Of a stretch of 64,000 bases of DNA, positions 37,095 to 48,595 are shown piece after piece. The number at the start of each line of letters is the position of its first letter. Position 1 is the stretch's first letter. A program made the position numbers and the translations under genes. The DNA comes from Maea johnstoni (lineage: Eukaryota > Annelida > Polychaeta > Spionida > Magelonidae): NCBI GenBank assembly GCA_963942565.1, contig OZ012700.1, positions 26,585,466 through 26,649,465 on the forward strand, read 5' to 3'. The notes under the pieces are model-generated. The model made no database searches. It was not told where the DNA came from and worked only from the letters and a program-made list of their open reading frames with translations.

Positions 37095-37365
37095 AAAATA
37101 ACTCTCATCACTACCACAAGGGGACTTTGGGTAGTACTATTGGCTGTATATATTTGTCAGTGATGTTCATTATGAATAGTGTGGAAGTACTAATTTATTT
37201 GAACTTGAATAGGCAATTAAGCAAAAGGACCTGTACACACATTTTGTACTTAAAACAACTTTCTCTGCTGGAATAATTATGAGGGATGATTAAACAATTG
37301 TTGCCATGGACGTATCGTGTTTGTTATATTCTTTGTTTGTTCATTTCCTACCAATGCTGTCTGCA
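37095..37365 (+). repeat. old dispersed repeat (copy 1)
   Basis: Shares AATAACTCTCATCACTACCA, TTTCTCTGCTGGAATAATTA and GTATCGTGTTTGTTATATTC with 62400-62640 in the same order and spacing, with many substitutions. Family unknown; a SINE or old MITE is possible. Confidence 0.6.
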
Positions 37366-37421
37366 AGCATTTTATGACTGAATACCATCTATAATTTTTG
37401 CCTATACCAGTAAATGAAAGC

Positions 37422-37520
<99 letters not shown>

Positions 37521-37534
37521 GTGTGTGTGTGTGT
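37422..37534. repeat. (CA)n-(TA)n-(TG)n palindromic microsatellite
   Basis: A CA run, about 75 bp of TA, then a TG run. The whole is self-complementary and could extrude as a cruciform. Confidence 0.95.
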
Positions 37535-39389
37535 ATATGTGCATATATATATGTATATGGGGAAGTGCGCTTTTTTATTTTGGCAAGTAAATTCAACTAA
37601 TAACATTCCCAGCATAGCAATTTGATCCCAAAATGTAGATCGTCACCAATATAGTAGGAACCATTCATTATGAAAGCTAATCAAGCTAGGATCCGGATTT
37701 AAATTAATTTGTAATATAATTTCTCATATGTTTATGTGTGGTTTCATTTATGGTAGCAATTCTTTTCTTATTTCGTGGATAATCTTTTAGACACAGCACT
37801 CTCACATGTTGTGACTTAATTAATCAATTAATTGAACTTAAGACAATTAAGTAACTCAAGCAAGCAATTTCTCATACACTAGAAATGCGCAGTTAGCAGT
37901 CTCCTGGGGAATGGGAAATCCATGTAGATTATCATTGATGGTATGATTGCAGTAAAAGACCAATCCATTCACCTGTGCGTATGTATTCTACATAGACATC
38001 TTTTGAAACGTCACCATCAACTCCCCTTCCGAGTTCTATGGTAATTCACTTGTCATTTCCAAATTAATAAACTGTATGATTGTTTAATAGCTTTAAGAGA
38101 GTTGCGTTTTTGGGAACTCTGCACGGTATTGGGTTAAATGAAATCTGTCTGCACTGAGGTTATGGGTGTATGAACACAAAACAACAAAATAGTAAACATA
38201 AACATTTATTTCTAAATCATCAAATCAACCTGAACAAGGAGGTTCAAAATACAAATATTCACACATTTCTGTTTACTAACAACTCCTTCCCATAAAAATC
38301 AAACATAATTGGCCGAGTCTTCCTTACAAGATTAGATTCATACGCTATTTAGAAGGTAAGAAATGACTTAATATGACCAATGATAAACACACATACATCA
38401 TTGGCCCTGAATAGCTAGGAGTAAATCAAATATAACCCACTTTGACATACACACATACAGTATATAATTCCTGTGCAAGATTTAACCATGCAAGTCTATA
38501 AGGTTTTCAGATCTGTTTCAGAAGCTTCTCTGCTACAAGGATCCATTGCGTAGGTTTGTAAGTCATGTAAGTTCGCAGCTTGGCACTGAAGAACTCATGC
38601 AGGGCGCCATAATTTGTGTAGCAGACATCTAGATGAGTGATATCTGTGTGTAGCTTTCGTCAGCCTACATACAGTTCTCTGTTTGGATAACAAGAGTATA
38701 TGAAATAGTTGGTACAGTAACAATCATACAGAACCGCTAAAGTGAAGCATAATGAAGATTCCATTTTGAAATACGGTTTTGGATCTTCATTACAATGGAA
38801 ATAACTTTCCCACAGTAAAGTGTATGTTAGGTTAACAAAATACTACAGCTATCTGATAGGCTCTATTGCAACACAATCGCAGGGTTGTGTCATAAAAAAC
38901 GTATGTATGTTTCTTATGGAATCAAAGTGATTTTCCGTTTGATATATATAGACATTGAATGTATCTTCATACTGAAATGAGAATTTTCAATGAGAAATAA
39001 AAAAGGAATATTTACCTTGATTTTGTTAGCCATTTAGGTTCATGAACTCCCCAAAGGAAGTCAACTTCATTGACTCCTCGATGCTGCTGGCTGTATGTCA
39101 ACTATGATTGTACACAATTCCAAGAATTCTATTTCATTGGTATTTCCTTCGTTTTCTTTCCAGTTTGTTTGGCTTAGTGAAGATATCTGGAAGGGTGTCC
39201 TTCTCAATCATTTTCTCTTGATTGTGCATTGCCCACACCTTTTGGATTTGTGGCAAGTTAGTTTTTGAAAGTGCTCTGTCTATTGCCATATGCTACAAAG
39301 GAATGATGTAGTTTGAATGAGATGTATTAAAATTGAATTTAATGTATATAAAATGACATTTTAAATAAGAAGATATTAAAGTGTCCAAA
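37535..39389. other. no exon seen; possibly 3' UTR of minus-strand gene
   Basis: AT-rich. On the minus strand AATAAA occurs at 38210-38205 and ATTAAA near 39341, either of which could end a transcript from the gene at 39508-41235. No other support. Confidence 0.3.
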
Positions 39390-39885
39390 TAGAAATTTTA
39401 CAGCTCGATCCTTGTTCATTAAATTATATAAACTAGTTAAGGTGAAGCAAACATATGGCTAGTAATGCTACTCATATGGTCTTTGACGTTTTAAAGAAAA
39501 TTGTCAATTAAGATGGTTGGTTTTGTGAGAGACGCCTGGACCTTAGATGTGTGCCAGTTGAAACATCCAGCTTAGAAGATTCTGGAGGCCTAGGAATCAA
39601 TGGTTTCATGACTTCTGTTGGAATAGGTGTGTCAGGACCTTTGAGTGAACGCATAAACAAATTATAATTTTTGCGGGAGTCTTCAGTTGGTATTTGTTCC
39701 TTGGCATTCTGGGAAGATGACATTTCTCTCAAACTCTGCATGATAGAAATTTTACAGCTCGATCCTTGTTCATTAAATAATATAAACTAGTTAAGGTGAA
39801 GCAAACATATGGCTAGTAATGCTACTCATATGGTCTTTGACGTTTTAAAGAATATTGTCAATTAAGATGGTTGGTTTTGTGAGAG
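39390..39885. repeat. 354-bp tandem duplication, second copy partial
   Basis: Sequence 39390-39531 recurs at 39744-39885 with about three differences (AGAAATTTTACAGCTCGATC to GGTTGGTTTTGTGAGAG). The 142-bp direct repeats flank the last coding segment of the minus-strand gene. The shift, 354 bp, is a multiple of three. Confidence 0.93.
39508..39735 (-). CDS. unrecognised minus-strand gene, 3' coding segment
   Basis: On the minus strand the acceptor-like TTTCTATCATGCAG precedes 39735. The frame reads SLREMSSSQNAKEQIPTEDS, RKNYNLFMRSLKGPDTPIPT and so on to RRLSQNQPS and TAA. Phase 0 matches the donor of the segment ending at 40037. Its first 22 codons repeat the end of the segment at 40740-41235 almost exactly, so one was copied from the other. 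No domain recognised. Confidence 0.5.
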   Translation of the reverse strand, partial: SLREMSSSQNAKEQIPTEDSRKNYNLFMRSLKGPDTPIPTEVMKPLIPRPPESSKLDVSTGTHLRSRRLSQNQPS

Positions 39886-40036
39886 ATTTGAAGTGTGCTT
39901 TTGAGTTAACAGTGCTGGATAGTTTTACGGTACAAGGTGTCACATACAGATCAATTTATCCAGCCACATATAAGAATGTTAATGTATAACGTTTAAACAT
40001 GTTAATTCCAACTAGTATGTATATTGTATATTTTAC

Positions 40037-40729
40037 CTGAGCCCTAGGAGGCAGAAGGCTGGCTCTGAGTGGTGGCATGTGAGTAGGATGACCTTTATCT
40101 CCATAGGCATTGTTGTGCTCCCTGCCTTTATTCTGGACAACTGAACAAACACCAGGTGCTGGTGGCAGGTGCGGAATACTAGACGGACATGGTGGATTCA
40201 GTATTACAGTCTCATTAAGAACATATTCATGCCCTTTCTTGAAATGATTAGCTGCCCTTTCTCGTCTGAGGGTTGGAATAAGACGGGTAGTTGGTTGTGG
40301 CAATCTCTTCCTTTCATGAGCCTTGGATTCTTTAGGATACATGTCATCAGAAGTTGATTTCAATTTTGCAGGCTTGCAATTCTGAATGTTGTTCTTCTCC
40401 CTAGGAAATTCAGCATGAATACCATGTTTGTAATGCTTCTGTTGCACATATGGCGTTTCTTTATCTCCCTTAGGTACCTCTTGGGATTTTGGGGACCATC
40501 TGTGAAGTTGCCTTGGTGGTATTGGTGCTGAAATTTCACTTTGCTCTTTGTGAAAACTGCTTGTAGCAGAGGCCATTGTTATAGCTTTGGCATCTTCCAC
40601 CTTAGCTATAGACATCCTATATGTGTCAAAGACTTCTTGCGTGAGGCTTGCAGAACTGACTCTAACTTGAGATGTTGAGGCATAGCAAAGTGGCTGTTGA
40701 GAAGCTGGTTTTGTTTGTCCACCAGGCAT
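40037..40729 (-). CDS. unrecognised minus-strand gene, middle coding segment
   Basis: Open from MPGGQTKPASQQPLCYASTS to MPPLRASLLPPRAQ, then a good donor CAG/GTAAAA (phase 0). About 231 codons, rich in Pro, Lys, Arg and Ser, with a basic stretch (KAHERKRLPQPTTRLIPTLR) and no signal peptide or membrane span. The frame stays open upstream of the ATG and overlaps the next segment in a different frame. Either there is a frameshift between them or an intron I cannot see. Probably disordered; function unknown. Confidence 0.55.
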
Positions 40730-40739
40730 TAGAATGATA

Positions 40740-41235
40740 TGATTCTCAGATCTTCAGTTGGTATTTGTTCCTCGGCATTCTGGGAAGATGACATTTCTCT
40801 CAAGCTCTGCATGAGAAATTCTTCAGGAGTAATCTCAGAACATTGGTTATCTGCAGCTGGAGACATTACTTCATCTTCTAAGTCAACCAACTCTAAATTG
40901 ACAATCTCATCCTTATGTTTGAATTCTCCAACTGGAGATAACATATGTTGTTGGTCATTTGGATTTGGATGGATTTGTTTTCTGGTGGACAAATTTACAA
41001 ACTGCTTGCCATTTGTGATATTCGTCAGGCACCTAGCAGGTCGAGAGTAGAAAATCTTTTCCCCAGAATATCTGGTATGGATTTCCTGTGGTGAGTCGTG
41101 TGTAAACGTGGGGCTTGGTGTGGAGTCTGTGTGGTCAGCGTCCATCACAGCAGCAACCTCTGCTGAGGTGGGAGACAGTGAAGCTTGAGCCTCTTTCCTA
41201 GCTCTCATCTTGTGACGATTGGCCACTCTCGTAAT
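40740..41235 (-). CDS. unrecognised minus-strand gene, 5' coding segment in window
   Basis: The acceptor TTTCTCCCCATGTAG precedes 41235. The frame reads ITRVANRHKMRARKEAQASL, then an acidic and Ser/Thr-rich stretch (MDADHTDSTPSPTFTHDSPQ, VNLELVDLEDEVMSPAADNQ) to SSSQNAEEQIPTEDLR and a stop just after. The first codons of the printed frame begin at an internal GTG, so this is an internal exon, not a start; earlier exons lie further right or were not recognised. Function unknown. Confidence 0.55.
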
Positions 41236-42117
41236 CTACATGGGGAGAAATATATACATAACATTACTGAACATTTCAGTGGAATGAGATACATAAACTT
41301 CGGCGATAGGAAGGGGCTAAAATCTTAATATAAATGGCTTTATGATACATTAATGTATTGCACTTCAGTCACAACTTAGTCACAATTTGGTAGAAAATGT
41401 GACAAAATTCTGTACAGCAAAATCTATGGAATGATGATTTTTACTGGAGAGGTTTTGCTGAAATTTGTTCTATTTTAAGCCAAATAGTCCCATAGTACTA
41501 AGTTGCAGATCATTAAAAGATATCCAGAACCTTGCAAGCAGAAAGGGTGACTCGGAATGTAGACTGCGCTTCACATTTCAAAGAAATTACGGTGTGAGTT
41601 TCAGGAAATTTTCAACTTTTTGTTAAAGACAAATATTGTTCGAAAGTTATTCTGGAAAAAAAGATTTTAAGTGACGTGTTCTTAATTGTCCAAACATTTT
41701 GTTTCAAGAGTTTCTACATTTTGCAATGATAAGTAGATACATAAACAAAACTATAAGCAAAAGTGACTACATCTTTTACAAGTGGTTATATAAATGTTGG
41801 TATGTGTGAGAGGGGGGGGGGGGGCGGCGTTGTCGGCGCAATCTTTTGCGAGAGAAGTTTAAGTGGGGTATCTTTTTTTTAAACATTGCCCAAAACTGAT
41901 GTTTTTCTCTCCTGTCAACATTAGTTATCGACCATGGACATAAGCAGGGAGGAAACATTGGTTATGTCCACCAGTGGACAATTTACTCTACCCCATGGAT
42001 ATATAGTAGAAGGGGGGATGGTGTGGGAAAATTGGTTATGTGCATTGTAGACATGTCAATGTCGCCGACTGACTTTTAAATTTCCAGCCTGGGCATATAT
42101 TGCAGGGATGTTTTGAT
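41236..42117. other. no exon seen; poly-G tract
   Basis: AT-rich, with a run of G at about 41811-41823. No splice-supported exon. Any upstream exon of the minus-strand gene was not found here. Confidence 0.4.
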
Positions 42118-42330
42118 TACTGTAAATCACTTAAGTATAGCGGAAACAATAAGATAGCGATAATAGCGCTTTGTCCATTTGCGCTATTGTAAAATTTCCC
42201 TCGTTATAAAAATCTTAATTGAACTTGTTGCTGCTGTTCCCGTTCACCGCTAAAACTAGATCACGCTATCCAGGGCAGTATCGTAATTGCGCTATTTAAT
42301 GTTCACGCCATATTTAAGTGATTTACAGTA
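42118..42330. mobile_element. TA-flanked MITE, 209 bp
   Basis: Element 42120-42328: CTGTAAATCACTTAAGTATA at the left, and TATTTAAGTGATTTACAG at the right, an inverted repeat of about 23 bp with TA on both sides. It has several internal GCGCTAT motifs. Confidence 0.88.
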
Positions 42331-42440
42331 TTTTCTCCTGTTGACATATAGTATGGGGGCATATTGAGAGAATATGAGTCACCCGAGGACATTTTCAATT
42401 TCCACTGCGGTCGTACAGGAGGAGGACGTGGACATGGTTG

Positions 42441-42515
42441 TACAAACACCCATGGATAATATGTCAAAAATGTGAGCCAAGCGGCACATCAACGACCTGC
42501 GTAGCTTACGAACCC
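42441..42515. mobile_element. fragment of TA-flanked MITE family D
   Basis: ACAAACACCCATGGATAATA, GTCAAAAATGTGAGCCAAGC and CTGCGTAGCTTACGAACC match the interior of the element at 33826. Confidence 0.7.
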
Positions 42516-43027
42516 ATCTGTGTCATGTATGTTCCATATAGAAACAAATTTAATGTTAATATTGATTTCCCAGTCATAGAAATTAATTATTTTGCTTGTA
42601 ATGTGTTTAATCTAGTCTAGTAGCAGTCAGTGTATCTCAAAACACTCCCCCACCTGTTAAATTGATTTAGTTTATACAACTCACACCAGGTGTAATCACC
42701 AGAAAATAGCTTTTCTTCGGTTTATGTTCAATTTAGTTTATCACTTTGTACTGTTCTGTCACATATTTCTTGTGTTTTCGTATCACTTTTATGTCGCAAG
42801 ACGTAGTCAATAAAGATACATACATACATACATACCAGGATGGAGGTCTGGTTGCAGATCATACCCCAGCATTTGTGCAACAATAACAGACCATTGCACA
42901 ATTGTCTTAGACCATTAAACAACCGGAACCAAACATCGGTTGTAGACCATTGCACAACAGTCGCACAGCGTCGTGCGAAAGTTATGCGAAGGATTTTGGG
43001 ATAAGATATTCGAATCGATTTTGCTTG

Positions 43028-43160
43028 TTGGACAACAGTTCTCTGTGTTACTGCAACTTTTAAAATTTGCCAGGACTACCTACAATCACGCAGGACGCCT
43101 GCAGCCAGTTGTTTGAATGTGGTCTCGGGTGATTGTAGCTCTGTGTGACTGGGGCTTTAG
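43028..43160 (-). repeat. repeat copy, inverted relative to 44872-45015
   Basis: Its complement reads AGCCCCAGTCACACAGAGCT and later GTCCTGGCAAATTTTAAAAG, TTGCAGTAACACAGAGAAC, matching 44872-45015 base for base at most positions. Probably a MITE with AGCCCC ends. Confidence 0.7.
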
Positions 43161-43549
43161 CGAATACGGGGCATAATCTTCCTTCATAAGTGTTATCTCT
43201 ATTTTAGCATAATAGAGACTCTAAAGTGGGGTAAAATCGGATCAACCAATGGTTGATGTGTTTTGATGCATGCTACACAAATATGCATGTGGCGTTGGAA
43301 CGATCACTTACCTGCTAAAGATTCCAACAACATCAAATGGTATGTTTGTATTTTTTATTGATTATGGTATCACTCACAAAAATTATCATGCAAGGTATAC
43401 CAGAAAGTAACGCAAACATATCAGAAAAAAAATATATATCATACAGCTTAATAAGTGAAAGTGAAAGGTAATCAAGAAGAGGTAAACCAAAAGAGACAAT
43501 ACATAAATATGTAAGTTAGAAGACCCACAAAAACCACACCTAAAGCCCA

Positions 43550-44860
43550 CTTACGAGTTTAATGTGCGAACAATCAACATCTCACTTGTTCGATTGAAGC
43601 CACAAACTTGTTGTAAAAGTGCTGTATTTCTCATTCGCAGGATATGTTCGTTAGATTCCAAAATTGCGTGGGAATTATTGGTCATAGATGTAAATATGCG
43701 TACAGGTGCGGACAGGTACACATTCGTACTTTGTTGTATATTGTGGCACTTTGTCGTACATATAGTGAGTGTACGTAAATGTACATGAATGTAACACTAC
43801 ATACGACAATGTAAACCATATGACGACACCATGTTCAACAATCTACGACAATGTTTGACAAAAATTCCTTCATTATAAATTTTGTCGTACCCAAAAGTTT
43901 TACATGTAAAACTTTTTTTCTAAAAATCGCAGCATTAGCTACGAAAAGCCGAGAATCACTTCGAACAACCGCAATAAAAGTAAAACCTATGACAAGGAGC
44001 AACTTTGGAATTCGCACCTTGTCTTACCTTAAAAGTCGTAATGCTGGTCTCCCACATACGAATTTTAAGGTAAGACAAGGTGCGAATTTAAAAAGTCGTA
44101 GTTTTTCGTGTGTTGTCGTGATTTATCGCGGTTGTTCGCAGTGAGTCTTAGGTTTTCGTAGGCAATGCTGCGAATTTAAAAAAAAGTTTTACATGTAAAA
44201 CTTTTGGGTGCGACAAAAATTCTGTCGTAGGGAAGTAATTTTTGGCGTACATTGTCGAACATTGCCGTACATTGTTGAACATCGTTTCGTATTATGTCGT
44301 ACATAGTCGTATGTAATCGTACATATACGTACATTTGCGTACACTGATTAAAAGTACCGCTATAAACGTGACCTACTTCAGAATGAAAAATTAGATTATT
44401 GGTCAAAATGTATCATACAAACCCACGAATTGACGGTGAATTTACCACATATCGTAGTGTACTTACGAATTTTGCCATTTTTAGTCTGAACGTAATTAAT
44501 CGAATATTGTCGTAAGTAGACGTACAACTGGCGTATATATGCGTATGTATGACGTAATTATTCTTGTTTATGTCGTGCATATTCGCACATACTCGCATAC
44601 ATACGCACCTTCATATCCGTAGCCACCTACGAATATGTTCGCCTACTTGCGACTTACTATAATAGAAAACGTACAGTATCGCACATCTGATGTTGCAGTC
44701 GTACATCAATCGTACATGCTGTCGTGGGATGTCGTATACTTTCGTAGTTGAACGTGCTTATCTCACGAATGAAGAAAAACAGCAATTTTGTAGGCAATTC
44801 GTGGCTTCAAGCGTACACTTGAGACCATGTATGTTCGCACAATAAATTCGTATGTGGGAG
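43550..44860. mobile_element. large imperfect palindrome of TCGTA-rich MITE sequence
   Basis: The left arm (43550-44025) and right arm (44053-44855) are inverted copies. AATTCGCACCTTGTCTTACC (left of centre) faces AAGGTAAGACAAGGTGCGAA (right), CCAAAAGTTTTACATGTAAA occurs on each side, and GAAGCCACAAACTTGTTGTA at 43597 matches the complement of the far right end. The centre is a short spacer with ATGCTGGTCTCCCACATACG, whose complement ends the right arm at about 44872. The interior is dense in TCGTA and CGTACAT. The left arm has lost about 300 bp. No coding sequence. Confidence 0.85.
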
Positions 44861-44871
44861 ACCAGCATTAG

Positions 44872-45015
44872 TGGGACTCAAACTTTGAGCCCCAGTTACA
44901 AAGAGCTATGATCACACAAAATCACCCGCTACCAACTGGTTACAAATGTCTTGGGTGATTTAAGGTAGTCTTAGCAATTTCATAAGTTGCAGTCACACAG
45001 AGGACAGCTGAACAA
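44872..45015 (+). repeat. repeat copy, inverted partner of 43028-43160
   Basis: GAGCCCCAGTTACAAAGAGC at the left and TTGCAGTCACACAGAGGACA at the right. It directly abuts the right arm of the palindrome. Confidence 0.7.
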
Positions 45016-45773
45016 CAATTGAAATTGATCTACTAGTCTCAAATATCCTTGCATAGCAGTCGTATTTGTGAGGTGCGACTTTTTTGTATTGTTACTAGTT
45101 GAATGACGTTGTTCAGTGCGTGGAGGTACTGTACAATAGCCTGTGGGCTGATAATGATATGAGTGTCGAGAGCTCATTAACAACCCGCATGGTGTACGCT
45201 CTCCACTCCTCTTTCCTTTTGGCTATTGTGACTACATGTAATTTGCAACCTACCTCCCTTCGCAATTAAGGCAACATGTTTTGCAAGATGTAGGCAGGCT
45301 TATTAGAAACAGATCGTTTAATATAAAGATGAAGTATTTAAAATAGTTTTCGTTTTTACAAACCAGTGTTAAAAGCTTCATCAGATAAAAGTAAAATTCA
45401 AAACGAACGCTTTGAAACAAAGACAGTATGACCTAACTTGCTGCATTGAGATTTGTATTTATTTGTAATTGTATCTTTTAAATGAATTGAAATATGAAAT
45501 TGAGTTCCTATCTTGTCGTTTTCTTCTCTCCCGTCCCGAGGATGGATGACAAAGTGACCAAAAATTAACCACAATTATGATTTGACTGTTTTCAATAATC
45601 CACCAATGCTGAAAATATCCCCCAGAATTTGTCGGCTGAATCTCTGACCCCTTTGACAGTATTTTTGGATTAAACAGGATTTAACAAAAATTATGATGGA
45701 GAGTTGTTGTTGTTGTTGTTGTCCTGAGGAACATTTCCCCATCATAAATTTGCTGTTGCCAACACAATCTAGT
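45016..45773. other. intergenic, nothing recognised
   Basis: No exon. A short GTT run at about 45705-45721 and a CATTTCCCCATCATAAAT stretch resemble degraded family B sequence. Confidence 0.35.
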
Positions 45774-45972
45774 TGACCCTCATAATGCTGAGATTAAATT
45801 TCGTCCAAAGCGCAAGCACGCTAATATTTTGAAAAACATCTAAACCCTGTCATGTTGGTATTCATTGGAGAGCTGACGCTGAGTACTCTCAGATGAGCGC
45901 CTAACAGGGTTTCAGTCATTTTTTGCACAATTTTATATAGGCCAAATCAGCCACCAGCAGCTTAATGCTTAA
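45774..45972 (+). mobile_element. TTAA hairpin MITE, family A, diverged
   Basis: GACCCTCATAATGCTGAGAT at the left, CCAGCAGCTTAATGCTTAA at the right. The core CCCTGTCATGTTGGTATTCA is intact; the GAGTACC part is reduced. Confidence 0.8.
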
Positions 45973-46289
45973 GATTGGCAGACTGCTTTTAGCTGCTGTG
46001 AGTATTATATTATGACATGAGGAGATATTGTTGAAAATATCGTAGTCGGAGACTCTTACCTGCGTTCACACTTCTAAGTTTGATGAACTACTTTGATCTT
46101 TTTGTTTCAATGTTTTAACATACTGCGCGAAGTTAAGCACATGCAAGAACGTCGATCACTTCTATTGTACTAGGTTGCCATGGGGACCACGGGAAGTTTA
46201 TTTGCACGGTACCAATTGTGACGTTGCAGAAACAGTCCGCACTGTTTTTTTCATCGATTGTTGACGTTGGCCACTGTTGCGGCAACTCG

Positions 46290-47285
46290 CGAGTTATTAC
46301 GTCGCCAGCAGTACGGAAAGGCGCGACATTCAGCGACGTCGTCATTGCTCCTGATAATCGCCCAAAATAAGGTCCAAAAAGTAGATCTGATCGGCATCTG
46401 AAGAGCAACCAATTCTGAAATATCTTAGCGACGCATCAAATCATGCATTCGTATTAATAGTCATCATATTACGCGCGGGTTGTACTGTTAAGATTAGTTC
46501 AGACATGAACTCTACCTATTTTCCCATTTCTGATATCATATGGACGGTAGAGTTTAGTCCTATCTCTTAAAAACTATGTTAGCAGTCTTCCGCCGAGATT
46601 TTGAGCGGAAGCAGTTTGCTATAATCTGGGCACATACAAACAGCTGGGAAACGTATTTTTCCTCTTTTCAATCACCGACGGTTAGTTCTGTGTAATGCCG
46701 TCACAAATAAAGGTCAGCGCCGTTTAATTGGACTATATCAGACTCTTTTCTGCTCCAGCCGGCAATCGAGTCGGACAAGTTGAAATTGTCCGACATATTG
46801 GTTTAGCAAAAGCCCGAATCATGTACAGAACGGATTTAATTTGAAATTTGGATTAGCGCAAATGCAACAAGTATGTTGTTAACCTTAATAGTATCTATTG
46901 TTTCTATTACGAAATATCCAGAATATTTGCTGGAAGAAGGCATATAATATGATAGTTAATGACACTTTCATGACCAAGAAGCCTGGCATTGGTTCCGTTT
47001 ATGGGTTTTATGCTAAACCCCGTCTGCTAACATAAAATAAGAGGATGGCATTGAACCTTACATGTGCAACACAGAACATCCACGATAAGATATCGTTGCA
47101 TAGAGTAAGGTTTAATATTATTGAACTATGTTAAAATAAGCTGTTAAAAGCATTGCACTGTCAGAGAAAGAAAATATTCACGTCCGTTTTTTATCACCAA
47201 AACATCACCATACTGGCGCTTATAACTTCTTTCTATGGCGCGAGCACTACCCACAATGCTTTGTGCAAGCACCAGTCACCAGGGG
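46290..47285. repeat. diverged duplicate of the LRR gene upstream region
   Basis: 46290-46435 (GCGACGTCGTCATTGCTCCT, GCATCTGAAGAGCAACC) and 47115-47235 (GTTAAAATAAGCTGTTAAAA, CACTGTCAGAGAAAGAAAAT) match 47838-47935 and 47936-48055 in order. About 680 bp (46440-47114) separates the two parts here and is absent from the other copy. No function assigned. Confidence 0.6.
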
Positions 47286-47837
47286 CGGGTGTGGCGTGAA
47301 TATTCGGAACCTGTGAATTATCGGAACCTTTGATAATGCGCAGGCGCGAAAGTTCCGTCTTCTCACGCGTCCAAAATAGAATTTGTTTCCCATGGAACTG
47401 GGTTACACAAGAAATTATTTGCAACTTGTAGCATGTTATCTTCCGAACGAACCCGAATAAAAAGACTTTATGACTTGGACTTATGTATACTCTTTGTGAT
47501 GTAAATGGAATGATTTGGACACGAATGTTGATCGCAACTCAGGCACCGTAAATGGCGCAAGTTTGAGGCACAGGTTCCGATCGTAAGTTCAGTTTCATAA
47601 AACGGAATACTGACAACAAGTTGTAAGTGGTATGTTATCTGTATACATAGTATATACAGATAACAGATTACTCAAAAAACATTTTTATTTCAGTTAAACG
47701 GCACTTAATGGCGGTTCCAAATGCTTGAAGTGCATGGTCACTCATTCCTATGGGCGGAGCTAAATTTTCCCTTCCGCGCCTGCGCATTATCAAAGGTTCC
47801 GATAATTCACGGGTTCCGATAATTCACGCCACACCGG
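47286..47837. mobile_element. non-autonomous DNA transposon with terminal repeats of about 65 bp
   Basis: Element about 47289-47834: GTGTGGCGTGAATATTCGGA at the left, and at the right the inverted counterpart GGTTCCGATAATTCACGCCA then CAC. The repeat continues inward through AACCTTTGATAATGCGCAGG on the left side. CGG is present on both flanks and may be a 3-bp target duplication. Subterminal GGTTCCGAT motifs recur. Non-coding; superfamily not certain. Confidence 0.85.
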
Positions 47838-48503
47838 TTGCGACGTCTTCATCGCTCTATCCCGACAATCGCCCCAAAACATGGTCTTAAACCGTAGATC
47901 AGACAGCAAAAGAGCAACTCTTACTTATCTTTAAAACAGTTAAAATAAGTTGTTGAAAGCAATGCACTATCAGAGAAAGTCAATATTCACAAATGTTTAT
48001 AAAAAACGTTTGTTTTTCATCAGCAAAAACCGCCACCCTACTGCGCTTTCAACCCTTCTCTAGAGTTGTTGAGGGTGTGAGCAGTTGATTGTTGCCATAG
48101 AGAAAACTATGGGAAATAGAATGAGGGTAACTTCTGTGTATATTCGCAATATAACTCAAACCTACAGTTCAAAATTCTCGACCACTTTCAAGACAAGCTG
48201 TGTTTTTTTTGTATAGTGCAACAGAAATACTCGCAAAATTAATTATAACATTGGAAAAATGCAAAATCTAATCTCAATATCTTTGATATTCTCGACTCTA
48301 AGTACCTTGAACTCTCAACATTTTCCCCCGGTATGTTTTTTTAAAAGATTTATTATTTGACTATTTGGTCATGTCAAATACAAGTCCGGAAAATCAACTT
48401 TCCTGCCGTAAGACATCATTCATTCATTCTTTCCACAACTCTGATGTAAGTGTAACATTACTTTTGCGGGAAAAGCATTTCCTTTGCATCAGGTCTACTA
48501 TAC

Positions 48504-48511
48504 ATTTGCAT
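48504..48511 (+). promoter_or_regulatory. octamer motif ATTTGCAT upstream of LRR gene
   Basis: An exact ATTTGCAT lies about 120 bp before the predicted start site, with TATGCATAATT at 48574. Octamers bind POU-domain factors in animals; use here is inference. Confidence 0.35.
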
Positions 48512-48595
48512 AATTATAAGACCAGACATACAGTAAGAAGCAATGAATTGTTTGCTTTGGCCTTATGACTGATATGCATAATTGTTTGTATCCTG

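Noticed and set aside
46133-46408. Minus-strand ORF of 91 aa
   Set aside because: It overlaps the diverged non-coding duplication, has no splice or promoter support, and the duplicate copy does not keep the frame.
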